Source: Conchocele bisecta (taxonomy: Eukaryota; Mollusca; Bivalvia; Lucinida; Thyasiridae). From it: a DNA stretch of 64,000 nt. The stretch is taken from the NCBI GenBank assembly GCA_029237695.1, contig CM055275.1, positions 90,628,484 to 90,692,483 on the forward strand. The letters are read 5' to 3'. The notes below the pieces were generated by a model that was not told where the DNA came from, made no database searches, and saw nothing but the letters and a program-made list of their open reading frames with translations. Each line of letters starts with the position of its first letter. The stretch's first letter is position 1. Shown piece by piece: positions 35,451 to 47,540 of the stretch. The position numbers were made by a program, and so were the translations under genes.

Positions 35451-37521
35451 CAACAAGAGTTGTCAGAAGACAACGAAGCTCGCCTGTTGGCAGCCTTCAT
35501 TCAAACTTGTCACAGTTGTATAAAAAAACATGAATATTATATAACTTGACCTTGGGATAAGGGGCGTGCAGTGGACCTTGACATTGAGGTCAGTGGTGGA
35601 AGGTGGGTCGTGGATTTGATATGCATGATATAGCATATTAAGATGAATGCATGCATGAAATATCAATGCGCTCCCTGAAAAGAGAAGGAAAACAAAATTT
35701 AACCCACCTTAAGTTTATGAACACACTAAGTTGGTGATTTTCTATAGCATGATAGCTATTCACATGAGGAATGCATGTATAAATGTGCTAAGTTTGTGAC
35801 CTTGGCCTTGGCGAAAGGGGTGGGGGGGTGGGTCATGGATTTGCTGTAGCACAATAGATTATCATCAGATGAATGCATGTATGAAATATGAAGGTGTTCC
35901 CTGTAAAGAAACAGAAGTTATAAAAAGACATTTACTCCAACGTTAAGTTTATGATGTTGATCTTGGGGAAAGGGGTGGGGTGGGTCATGGATTTGCTGTA
36001 GCACAATAGAGGATCATCAGATGAATGCATGTATGAAATATCAAAGCGTTCAAAGTGTAAAGAAACGGATGTTACACAACATTTACCCCAATGTAAAGTT
36101 TATGAACATGCTAAGTTTGTGACCTTGACCTTGGGGTAAGGGATGGGCGGTGGGTCATGGATTTGCTATAGCATAATAGCGTATCATCAGATGAATGCAT
36201 ATTTTAAATATCAAGGTGTCCCATGAAAGGAAACAGATGTTATAATACATTTACCCCAACATTAAGTTTGTGAATGTGCTAAGAGTGTGACCTTGACCTT
36301 GGGAAAAGGGGATGGGCGGTGAGTCATGAATTTGCTATAGCACGAGAGAGTATCAGCAGATGAATGCATGTACGAAAAATGAAGGCGTTCCCTGTAAATA
36401 AACAGAAGTTACACAACATTTACCCCAACGTTAAGTTTATGAACATGCTAAGTTGTGACCTTGACCTTGGGGTAATGATTGGGTGGGCGGTGGGTCATGG
36501 ATTTGCTATAGCACGATAGAGTATCATCAGATGAATGCATGTATGAAATATCAAGGCGTTCCATGAAAGGAAACAGATGTTATAAGACATTTACCCCAAC
36601 GTTAAGATTATAAATGTGCTAAGTTTGTGACCTTGACCTTGCGGTAAGGGCTGGGTGGTGCGTCATGGATTTGCTACAGCATGATAGAGGGTCATCTGAG
36701 GAATGCATGTATGAAATAACAAGGTGTTCCATGAAAGGAAACAGAAGTTATAAGACATTTACCCCAAAGTTAAGTTTATGAATGTGCCAAGTTTGTAACC
36801 TTGACCTAGGGGTAAGGGCTGGGTGGTGAGTCATGGATTTGCTACAGCATGATAGAGGGTCATCTGAGGAATGCATGTATGAAATAACAAGGTGTTCCGT
36901 GAAAGGAAACAGAAGTTATAAGACATTTACCCAACGTTAAGTTTATGAATGTGCCAAGTTTGTGATCTTGACCTTGAGGTAAGGGATGGCCGCTGGGTCA
37001 TGGATTTGCTATAGCATGATAGATTATCATCAGATGAATGCATGTATGAAATATCAAGGCGTTCCATGAAAGGAAACAGATGTTATAAAACATTTACCCC
37101 AACGTTAAGTTTATGAATGTGCTAAGTTTGTGACCTTGACCTTGGGGTAAGGGCTGGATGGTGGGTCATGGATTTGCTATAGCATGATAGAGGGTCATCT
37201 GAGGAATGCATGTATGAAATAACAAGGTGTTCCGTGAAAGGAAACAGAAGTTATAAGACATTTACCCAACGTTAAGTTTATGAATGTGCCAAGTTTGTAA
37301 CCTTGAACGGTAAGGGCTGGGTCTGGATTTGTTACAGCATGATAGAGGGTCATCTGAGGAATGTATGTATGAAATAACAAGGTGTTCCGTGAAAGGAAAC
37401 AGACGTTATAAGACATTTACCCAACGTTAAGTTTGTGGACGACTCTGGACGCCGACGCCGACGCCGACGACGCCGGGGGTATGACATAAGCTCTTCTGCA
37501 CTTCGTGCAGGCGAGATAAAA
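35451..37521 (+). mobile_element. Tandem-array element, GCTCGCCTG/CAGGCGAG family
   Basis: The left end is AACAAGAGTTGTCAGAAGAC (hairpin GTTGTC/GACAAC), then GAAGCTCGCCTG. It has about eleven 168-bp units with GTGACCTTGACCTTGGGG. The right end is GACGCCGACGCCGACG, hairpin CTGCACTTCGTGCAG, then GCGAGAT. The sister copy at 34350-34370 gives the empty site GTTTACAAAAATGTGTCGG; joining the flanks reproduces it exactly with no duplication or loss. Confidence 0.7.
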
Positions 37522-37694
37522 ATGTGTCGGTGAAAATGGTTGTAAGCTGCTTCCCTATAAGTGAATAGCAATCATAAAGTCAAATATCATTGGTCTGCAT
37601 GCCAATAGCAAATCAAATATCGCGTTTTTAAACTACACGTGTCCAAATAGTGAATAATTAATTTACGTTTGTTTCCGTAATGACCGCCCCTCAA

Positions 37695-39436
37695 TACTAG
37701 AAATGTGGCCTGTCGGCACACGAATGCCCCCGCTGGCAGCCAAAGAAAACAAGGCATATTTGAATGAGGACCATTGGAGCAATGCGTGTGTGAAATGTGA
37801 AGCAGATCCGAGCAAGGAAACAGAAATTATAAGGCATTTACCCAGCGTTAAGGTTTCGAACGCACCAAGTCTGTGACCTTGACCCTGGGCTTAGCGGGGG
37901 CGGCACAAATGTGGATTTGTCACAGGGTTGCAGAGAACCATTGGAGCAATGCGTGTGTGAAATGTGAAGCAGATCCGAGCAAGGAAACAGAAATTATAAG
38001 GCATTTACCCAGCGTTAAGGTTTCAAACGCACCAAGTCTGTGACCTTGACCCTGGGCTTAGCGGGGGCGGCACGAATGTGGATTTGTCACAGGGTGGCAG
38101 AGGACCATTGGAGCAATGCGTGTGTGAAATGTGAAGCAGATCCGAGCAAGGAAACGAAAGATAAGCATTTACCCGAGCGTTAAGGTTTCGAACGCACCAG
38201 TCTGTGACCTTGACCTGGCTTAGCGGGGGCGGCACGAATGTGGATTTGTCACAGGGTGGCAGAGGACCATTGCAGCAATGCGTGTGTGAAATGTGAAGCA
38301 GATCCGAGCAAGGAAACAGAAACTATAAGGCATTTACCCGGCGTTAAGGTTTCGAACGCACCAAGTCTGTGACCTTGACCCTGGGCTTGGCATTGGCGGG
38401 GGCGGCACGAATGTGGATTTGTCACAGGGTGGCAGAGGACCATTGGAGCAATGCGTGTGTGAAATGTGAAGCAGATCCGAGCAAGGAAACAGAAATTATA
38501 AGGCATTTACCCGGCGTTAAGGTTTCGAACGCACCAAGTCTGTGACCTTGACCCTGGGCTTGGCGGGGGCGGCACGAATGTGGATTTGTCACAGGGTGGC
38601 AGAGGACCATTGGAGCAATGCGTGTGTGAAATGTGAAGCAGATCCGAGCAAGGAAACAGAAATTATAAGGCATTTACCCAGCGTTAAGGTTTCGAACGCA
38701 CCAAGTCTGTGACCTTGACCCTGGGCTTGGCGGGGCGGCACGAATGTGGATTTGTCACAGGGTGGCAGAGGACCATTGGAGCAATGTGTGTGTGAAATGT
38801 GAAGCAGATCCGAGCAAGGAAACAGAAATTATAAGGCATTTACCCGAGCGTTAAGGTTTCGAACGCACCAAGTATGTGACCTTGACCTTGGGCTTAGCGG
38901 GGGCGGCACAAATGTGGATTTGTCACAGGGTGGCAGCGGACCATTGGAGCAATGCGTGTGTGAAATGTGAAGCAGATCCGAGCAAGGAAACATAAATTAT
39001 AAGGCATTTACCCGGCGTTAAGGTTTCGAACGCACCAAGTCTGTGACCTTGATCCTGGGCTTGGCGGGGGCGGCACGAATGTGGATTTGTCACAGGGTGG
39101 TAGAGGACCATTGGAGCAATGCGTGTGTGAAATGTCAAGCAGATCCGAGCAAGGAAACAGAAATTATAAGGCATTTACCCGGCGTTAAGGTTTCGAACGC
39201 ACCAAGTCTGTGACCTTGACCCTGGGCTTGGCGGGGGCGGCACGAATGTGGATTTGTCACAGGGTGGCAGAGGACCATTGGAGAAATGCGTGTGTGAAAT
39301 GTGAAGCAGATCCGAGCAAGGAAACAGAAATTATAAGCCATTTACCCGAGCGTTAAGGTTTCGGGACGTACGTACGTTACACGTACGTACGTACGTACGC
39401 CGGTAACACTATATGCCCCCTCACCATTCGGTGGCG
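37695..39436 (+). mobile_element. Tandem-array element, 167-bp units, GCCCCCGC/GCGGGGGC family
   Basis: The left end is ACTAGAAATGTGGCCTGTCG, CACACGAATGCCCCCGCTGG, the same left end as 33189 with a better-preserved motif. It has about ten highly similar 167-bp units (CAAGTCTGTGACCTTGACCC, GGATTTGTCACAGGGTGGCA). The right end is an ACGTACGTACG run and hairpin TATGCCCCCTCACC...GGTGGCGGGGGCATA, then ATAA. Recurrent minus-strand frames of 68-85 codons here share one reading of the repeat and are rejected as genes. Confidence 0.7.
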
Positions 39437-40655
39437 GGGGCATAATAATGTGTGGCAGTTTTCCCACGCTAGCGACACCTGTCGGGACATTCATTGGACA
39501 CTTCAGACATTTATAATTACTTTATTCACAAAGGTTTCTACACTTTCCTAATAAGGAAATCGAGTAAGTTTATTTCTAATAATAGAACCACACGCGATTT
39601 CGCGGAAACGAATATGCGTACGTTTTTTAAATTCATCAACTTCCAAGTTATAGTTTTGCATATTTAGCATCAAAACCGATCCAAACTGGCAAGAAACACT
39701 GAATATATTCAATTGAAAATGTGTTTCAACAAAAAAAATACATTTATTTTCGATCGAAAGTGAGTTTTAAGCTGAAAGAATAATGGTCTTATCGATTGAC
39801 ACCCGAGCAAGTCGCCCCCACACAGTTTCTGACCTAAAAATGAATTTGTGAGAAATGATAATTTCACTGTTTTATATCATTTTAAATATATTAATTCGTT
39901 AATATAAATTAATTATAATAGGGGATAGTGTCTGTTGACGGCCTTGAGCAATAAAATATACTGTTTTCAACAGTTTCATGAATTTATATAGTGTATATTA
40001 ATTCCAACTCGTATAGTGTTTGGACCGTCCGTCCGTAATAAGTTTGTAACAGTTACTCAAATCAGCGGCAGGGTCCATCTGTGGTCCGCTAGGCCACATT
40101 TCTTGTTTAATGTTTGAACGCAGCCGTCTGGGCATCTTAAGTCCGTAGTACGTCCGTCACCCTACCGCCACCACTAATCCTCTTAAACCAGTTGATGTAG
40201 AAAGTTGAAACTCTGCAGTAAGCTTGCTTTAATATGATTGTCTGCTTTCATAGTATTTATTTTGTTGCATAATAAATTCAGTGTTGATTTTGATTGTAAA
40301 TTTCCTCACATCCATGTACATGTCACGTGATGTGACGAGTCACGGAGTGGGATTCGAGCCTACCGAACCAACATTATATGACTGCAATATTGTTGAAAGA
40401 TTCTTGAACCCTTTTCACTAACTCACTAATGAAATGGAAACTTGTTTCATATAATCTTTATAGACTATGTTTAATGTGTAAGCTCGTTATGCTTAAAATG
40501 CAGATTAAATAAACCAGAAACTATGTTACTCCTATATATTTAAACATTTTGGGTAAAAAATGTCCGGGCCAGTAATATTCCGTCCGGGCCAGTAATAATT
40601 GCTGGGTTGTCAGTCCTCGTGGCCAGTAATATTTTGGGGACTTTCGCGGAGACTG

Positions 40656-40797
40656 AATGATAGAGGGTCATCTGAGGAATGCATGGAAGGAAACAGAAAG
40701 TTATAGGAGATTTACCCAACGTTAAGTTTGTGGACGCTGATGACGCAGGAGGTATGCCATAAGATCTTCTGCACTTCGTGCAGGCGAGCTAAAAACA
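40656..40797 (+). repeat. Right end of the interrupted 168-bp array element
   Basis: ATGATAGAGGGTCATCTGAG resumes the unit broken at 35247. The end is TTTGTGGACGCTGATGACGC, TTCTGCACTTCGTGCAGG, CGAGCTAAAA, the same terminus as 37521. Confidence 0.65.
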
Positions 40798-42206
40798 ACA
40801 CGTCAGCTGTTCCAATCTGCTCCTACAGCCCTCTCAGGCGCGCCATCTGCGACAACTTTAGCCCGCCGGCACCAATACACCGGACACGAAACTAAAGTCT
40901 CAAGTCCCAGATTCCGCCCACAGGCACTTTGTGGTATGAACGAGAAAAGCCTCTTTAACTTTCGGCGCCACGGGCGCATATTTGCGACAGCTAGACAGAG
41001 CGCCACGGTCGCAAATTTGCGACAAGGACACCATTCATATTCCGCGGTCATTTTACGACATTCCGGTTTATCAAATCGCGTCTGGCTTTTTTATGTTTAT
41101 TGTCAGATTGCTTTACGGCAAATATCTGAAGAAATTTGCGCGTTTTTTGAAAGAAAAACGTTTTTATATCAATTTTCATACACATTTCGAAGTGACATTT
41201 CTCCAACAAGATGCCTTCCAGGACACAACGTTCGAATCTATCTGTCAGCGAAGTCTTGGACCGTATGATGCACGATTCGGACTCGAATGATGAGTTTGAA
41301 ATGTCCGAGAATGAGCTAGAAGACAGGGCCGATGTTGACAATCCTTTGTCTCCGAATTCTACACCAGCTGACACACCTGTATTACCTGACGACGAGACAG
41401 CTGAGTTACAGGTGTGTTTATCGAAAGGTTTTGTTTATTTGTGTGTGTAATTTCTTGGAATTTCACATGCTGTGGACAGTATATTCTTTTAGCGTTGCCC
41501 ATAAATTTCATTTACACAGCACTTTGAATGTTGTTAAATGCAATAAAAACATTATAAACATACCATATTATTGTAAACATATACATAAACAATTGTAAAT
41601 CTGAAGTCATAATTTGAAGGACATTGGCTATGTCCATGGTCACGCTTCGCATTCATGATTCATTTGGCATGTTTAGCAATTTAGAAAGGGTGATGATGTA
41701 ATTATAGCTTATCATGTACATAATAAACACTGTTAATATTTATTATTCATATTTATTTTCAGAATGACGTTAAGAGTTGACACACGGCGTGTCCATTCTC
41801 CAACCCCAGAACAACACCGTCTTGACGATGCAGGTGTTGTCAACGTTCAAACCCTGTCCCGGGTGTACAAAGGCCTGAAGTCATAGTGTGGGATCACTAT
41901 GACATAGATGATCCATACCAACCAGATTGGCTCGGTGACAGACCACGCAGAACTGGAATAATGGTGGATACGACCGAGTTCTCGTACACCGATTACTTCC
42001 GTGTCTTTTTCCCCAACAATTTGTTTGAATTGATCTGCACTCAGACAAATATTTATGCTGACCAGTACTTGACGGCGCATACAGCTTTATCCCAATATTC
42101 GCGCTTCAGAAAAGGGACACCAGCATCTACGGCTGAGCTTCAGGCATACGTAGCAATTCAGATTGCAACGGGTCTCAACAATCGACCGGAGATCGAGGAC
42201 TACTGG

Positions 42207-45200
42207 TAGGGTGTTCAGTTGCGTCAGTTTTACATGAAATTATCGATAATTTAGCGATTATTCGCTTCTTTTTAAACTGTAAAAACGTTATGAATTAAAA
42301 ACATTTTTTTAAATAATTTTTAACCAGAATTATATTTAATCATTATTTATTTGATTTATATAAAAAATATTATAATTACTTTCTATAAAATGACTTAAAT
42401 CGCTGAAATAATTACACCATGTTTGCGCCCAATATTCGACGAAGTCTAAACGCGGCACGCGAATTTAGCCGATTTTGATCGGTGCGGTGTGGTTTAATCG
42501 ATTTTCCGCAAGCCGTTTCCGCCTGGAGATATTTGTTCGACCAATCAACATGAAGATAACATAATGCTGAACATTTTGGTATGTGAACCTCCAAACATTG
42601 AAGAGTTTGTCTGTTGACAATCCGTACCGAAAGGAAAAATTGTGTTTTTTTTACGATAAAATGAATATTATTCTTCATTGTTCAATCATAAATGGAATTA
42701 TTGACATGTTTTCCATATAAATAACTAAAGGGCATGACACTAAACCAACATTCCCAACCCAATCGCAGACGTCGAAACTTCGGCCATTCGGGAAAATTAC
42801 CCCACCCACATTTAACGTCGCTTCGATTTTATCATACATTGTGATACACCACTGTTTGTCAAGAATTAATCACATGTGTTTTTACACTGTATTTTGTCTA
42901 TAATTTCAAGTTTAATGTATTGTCCTTATTAATTACATATTTGTATTAGTAAATACAAGTAAAATAGTGGGTGGGGTATATTATTATTTACATCAAATAA
43001 TGATCTGGCACTGTGATCGACATAAAAATGGATGGTGTTTCACTACTGGTACTGAAAATATAATTTCATATATCGTAGACTAAGTTACTAATTCTATAAC
43101 TACATATCCCCCCTACCCCCCCCCCCCCCCCCCCGCCAACAGAGAAGCAGAAATTAAAGGCTGCGAATGTTGCATGTTCATAGTCGTGATGGGGATATTC
43201 TGGCGGCTTCACCTATGTGATGTAGTCATATTTAGATGTAGTTGGGCAGGTCTATCCATTGGTATGTCTTCCGGATTATGTTTCCATTTTGCTCTGCACC
43301 AGTCAACACTCGATGATCCATCCCGTGGCAGTACTTTGCCTGGGGACATGGGGTGTCCCTGCACTGCCGAGCGCAATGAAAGATAAAGCCGTACCACCGC
43401 CCGTCCCTGGTAAACGCCCTGCTATTCGCATGGCTGGTGTGAGGTTTAAAAACCTCTTACAGTCTGTACATTGATGTGTGCAAGTGCAGTAATCATTTAT
43501 TAGCTACTATAGTTATATGTAACATAGTTATATATAGTTTTCATCCGTCCGCAAGATTAAAGTTTTCAGGTTCCCATTATCTCTGCATCCGTAAGTCGGA
43601 TGGACTTCAAACTTCCAGCGTATACTTCTTTATCATCATCCATATTTTCAATCTATACCACACTCATGCGGCCTTCTTGCCCAAGGTCAAATTACTTTTG
43701 CGACTTATTTGCATGGGTTTCGCTGCGAGAGAAAACCTGTAATCAACTCCTTACAAATAATGCACCGTGAAGAGATCACCCGTCATTGCACCCTCTTTTA
43801 TTTCAAAAAAAGTTATTTGAAAATTTGGAGAGTTTCGACTTATGTACAATGTTAATAGGATTGAACACATTCCAAACATGCACTAAAATATTTCTACTTC
43901 TTAGAAACAGCTGCGTAATTTGGATTTCAAACAGTTTAGATGACTTCACGTTTGACGTCATACAACGTGACGTCGCAACGCGGGAAACATGTCACTGTGT
44001 AACTATTCATACGCACAGCACAATTATTTTGCTTACACTCTCAAAAGATATGCATATATATCCGCTGTGAAGTTTAATAAATAGGATATTCCATTGTACA
44101 TGTTTAAATAGCAGAAATAATACAGTCCATCGGCTTCCGTGCAAGCAACTCATTCGCTACGCTCACTCTTTGCTTACGCGGAAGCCGGCGCACACTCATA
44201 TATTATTTCCCGCTATTCAAAATGTACGATGGAATATCCTCTATGTTGTTTACAGAAAATATTTTTTTGAAGATCTATTTCATGAAAAATCGCAGTTGTC
44301 TTGAGGTAGAAAATTACACGGCTGTTCTCATACATGTATGTGCATTTGCTTACATATTTGTTACTATGTTAATGGTATACATTATTTGTTACAGAATGAA
44401 ATCAATTAATATAATACTATTTAATGTAACTAATATTTCAATTATGTTGCGACATAATTATGTTGCGACATAATTATGTAAGGCCCGTAGCGGTGGAAAA
44501 AATAATGCCATGGCGGACGATTGATGGGTGGGGGGTTGTTCACACATGTTAAAAAAAATCAATCTAAACCCTCAAAATGGTTTTTCCTGCGTTCTAGAGC
44601 CAAAATAGTGCCACAGGGTGGTGTCTACGGCCATGCATGTTCCCATTGCTCAAAATGTAAGAAAATACATTTATACAAAACCGCTGAGAATTTAAACTGT
44701 GGTTCCGTTTCTATATGACCTTATCTGTTTCTGGGACGTTAAACCCGTTCACTTTCACTGTTTTGCCATGGTACCAAATAAAGTGGTTACCATGGCAGCA
44801 GTATGTTGGTTACAGAATGATTGTAACATTAATTTGATGTAATGTGTGTATTTTATGTCGCCTAACATTATTTAATTACTCAAAATGTCAAGTTGTGTAT
44901 GAAAACACATTTTTCAAAGTCGTTGCCATGGTAACCGATTGATTACTACATGTATTAGGTTAAGTTACAGAATGACTGTAACATTAATTTCATGTATCAT
45001 ATGTTTTTAATGTTGTCATAGAAATATTTACATTGCTCAAAATGTAAAATCAGATTCCTAATTACATTAGTTTTTTTAAAACCTTTGCCATGGTAACCAA
45101 TTAACACAGATTACTATGGTTATAGTAGATTTGTTACTGAATTAATATTAATTAAATGTTTATATGTCGCTGTCCTTTTTTTATATTAAAATGTTAAAAT

Positions 45201-45799
45201 TATGTGCAGAAACACATTTTTTCAAAATTGTTGCCATGGTAACCAATTTCGGCAAAAATAAAGCATTTACATGGTATTTTTGACCATTTAAATTATAGAA
45301 ATTACAAGAAAATATGGGTATATATTGATTTATGTGACATGGTAATGAAATGTATTGCAAATAAGATAAATATTCAAAATAATCACATTTTTGTGGCAAA
45401 AACTCTCTTTTCGTCATATTTTACCACCCAAAATCAGTTATTTTCCATAAAACATAAAGTAATTTATGCGTATAAAATTGTATTTTATTCAATAAAATTC
45501 TCGGTTAATATGCACTTATCTCCATTAGTTTTCAAGTTATTTTAATAATAATAACATAAAAGCTGTTATTTTAGCTGATATCGGTGCCGTCGGTTGCCAT
45601 TCATAATACATAGAGGAAATGAACACAATATGTTGCAAAATTCTGATTTACAAACCGTAATAACTTTTGAACCGCTTATCCGATTTTCAAAATCTATACA
45701 TGTAGCTCATTGTAAAGTTCTCGCCATGCCCTACATGGATGTACCCAATTTTAATGTATATATCAACTAGAAAAGAAAAATACCTACCGTAAATCCCCT
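42207..45799. mobile_element. hAT-type insertion in the piggyBac gene, 8-bp duplication
   Basis: ACTACTGG lies on both sides (42199-42206, 45800-45807). The left end TAGGGTGTTCAG and right end (reverse complement) AGGGGATTTACG share TAGGG-like starts, as in Ac-type hAT elements. Removing the insert and one ACTACTGG leaves the transposase in frame. The interior has no hAT transposase; it contains a C-run (about 43111-43133), a foldback (44083-44240), a CCCGTAGCGGTGG fragment (44483) and recurring GTTGCCATGGTAACCAATT phrases (44800-45250). A 71-codon frame at 43259-43474 and others are unrecognised. Confidence 0.75.
44083..44240. repeat. Foldback repeat inside the hAT insertion
   Basis: Arms 44083-44123 and 44200-44240 are imperfect reverse complements (AGGATATTCCAT...AATAATA / TATTATTT...ATGGAATATCCT). 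A second inner pair is CGGCTTCCGTGCAAGCAA with TTGCTTACGCGGAAGCCG. It has a stem-loop shape overall. Confidence 0.6.
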
Positions 45800-47103
45800 A
45801 CTACTGGGGCACATTTTGGTTGACCCAGAATAGAATTCATGAAATCATGCCACGAAACAGATACGAAAATCTGACACCCTTTCTACATTTCAACAATAAT
45901 ACGAACCGCGCTGCTAGAGGACAGGCAGGTTATGATGCACTTTTCAAAATCCGCCCAGTGCTCGACATAGCTGATCCAATTTATGGCGCCGTCTATATTC
46001 CTGATAAAGAGTTGGCAGTGGATGAGTCTATGATGAAATACAAAGGCCGTATATCATTTCGTCAATACATGCCGGCGAAACCAATAAAGTGGGGGATCAA
46101 GGCCTTCTTCCTGTGTGAAAGCAACTCTGGATATTTATTAGACAGTCTCATTTATACTGGTAAAGGAACATTTGAAGTGGATGTAAACTCCCCAATGACC
46201 ATAACAGAGCAGATAGTTCTACGACTGATGACGAAATATCATCACCAGGGCCATGCGGTGTACACAGACAATTACTACACATCTCCAAACCTCTACATGG
46301 AGCTGAAACGTCTGGGAATTGGAGCGTGTGGCACAGTCCGGTCCAATAGAAAAAACATGCCCCGCGATCTCACAGCCGGTCAACTGAATTTGGTCAACGG
46401 AGATGCTCCAGTATTCAGAAAGTCAACAGATGATATGGTCACGTGTGTTATGATGGACACGAAACGTGTCCAGTTCCTCAGTACAGTCCACAATGATTTG
46501 ACGATGGACAAATCTGTCAGAGCAAAGGGCGCGCACGACGGACATCGAATTATTGAGAAGCCAGTAATGGGCGAAGATTACAACCACCACATGAATGGCG
46601 TGGACATATTCGACCACAAATTAGGGACATATGCTTATCCACACAAATCGTCCAAATGGTACATGCCTGTATTTCATCGTGTGTGTGAGTTGCACTGATT
46701 AATGGGTACATTATGTACAAAAAAAACACACTGAAAAACAACAAGAAACCAGTCTGTGCAAGAGTTTTTCGTGAGGTCATTGACGGTCTATTGGAGGACT
46801 GGGACATGTCAAAACATGTGCGATCGCACCCCATGGACAATGAGAAACCGGGCAGACTAACAGAGCGTCACTTCTCGGGACAATATGAGGAGAAAAAGCA
46901 CAGGCCCGAATGTGTTGTATGTAGCGATAGGCATACTCCGGGCTGGAAACGCGTACAAACAATGTATTTTTGCATCGAGTGCAAACTACCGATGTGTCCT
47001 ACTGTGCGTTTCCGCATCTACCACACATGTCGCGAGTTCAAACTTGCAGCCGCACGGCAGATTTACAATCTACATGTATGAAATCTACAGAGCTAGTGTG
47101 TAA

Positions 47104-47540
47104 CGGTTTAATATTAGTGAGGTGATTAGTGACTGATTTTGTATGTGAAAATGTTTTTTTTATTATTGGATTATTTCTTCAGGACATTCTGACCATCACC
47201 TAATCAGCTGGAACTGTGAGTACATGAATCTACAGAATTCGGTGAGCAATATATTTTGGATATATATCTGTATATCACCTCTTTAGAACCGTCTTTATAA
47301 GAGCACTACACGTCCAAAATATATGTGTAACATGTGTAAAACAAATATTCCAGAATATATGTTGCCTTTTTCTATTATGCATGTACATTTGCACGATAGG
47401 CATGATTAGTTAGCTATCAGTATTTCCATTAGAAGTTGTAAACAGGACCCTACAACAATCTGACAATAGCGACCAAGATATATATACATGCATTGTGAAA
47501 TCCATTCTTGTTTTAGTACCCGATAGAAAAATTAATATCG
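47104..47540. other. 3' flank of the piggyBac gene; nothing else seen
   Basis: AT-rich, no frame. TTTAATATTAGTGAGGTGAT follows the stop. No terminal repeat of the transposon could be paired with the left side. Confidence 0.35.

Larger units (their letters stand above)
35248..40655. mobile_element. DNA transposon with perfect 15-bp ends, CAGTCTCCGCGAAAG
   Basis: CAGTCTCCGCGAAAG (35248-35262) and its exact complement (40641-40655). ATGAT lies next to both ends (35243-35247; 40657-40661, one base further out). Its own sequence is 35263-35450, 37522-37694 and 39437-40640; the rest is two nested tandem-array elements. No transposase frame is seen, so it is non-autonomous or decayed. CAG-type ends suggest hAT, but the 8-bp duplication is not exact. 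Confidence 0.6.
41211..47081 (+). pseudogene. piggyBac transposase (PGBD-like), split and frameshifted
   Basis: The transposase cuts and joins DNA at TTAA. The parts lie in order. An acidic N-terminus starts at the ATG 41211 (DRMMHDSDSNDEFEMSENEL); a probable intron with a GT near 41412-41414 and AG at 41761-41762 follows. Next is RPEVIVWDHYDIDDPYQPDW to EDYW at 42206. The core continues from 45808 (TQNRIHEIMPRNRYENLTPF), and the C-terminal cysteine module 46713-47081 has C-x2-C, C-x2-C-x4-C and a final H-x2-C (HRPECVVCSDRH, FCIECKLPMC). The three catalytic aspartates are present: AVDESMM (codon 46021), VYTDNYYTS (46267) and NGVDIFDH (46603). Breaks are one frame change between 41840 and 41885, a 3.6-kb hAT insertion at 42207, and one frame change near 46690. 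No bounding inverted repeats at TTAA were found. Identification of the family is firm; the protein is not producible as is. Confidence 0.88.

Noticed and set aside
37695..39436. Repeated minus-strand frames of 68-85 codons (MPYNFCFLARICFTFHTRI and variants)
   Set aside because: They follow the 167-bp unit exactly, each is the same reading of successive units, and there is no gene context.
34615..39436. CRISPR-like array of direct repeats
   Set aside because: Units are 167-168 bp with no short repeat/unique spacer alternation, and the setting is eukaryotic.
40949..40990. Left end of the piggyBac transposon at TTAACTTTCGGCGCC
   Set aside because: No matching inverted end next to a TTAA was found after 47081.
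42207..45799. Reading the 3.6-kb gap in the piggyBac gene as an intron
   Set aside because: There is no AG acceptor at the right junction, while a perfect 8-bp duplication and TAGGG-type ends fit an insertion.
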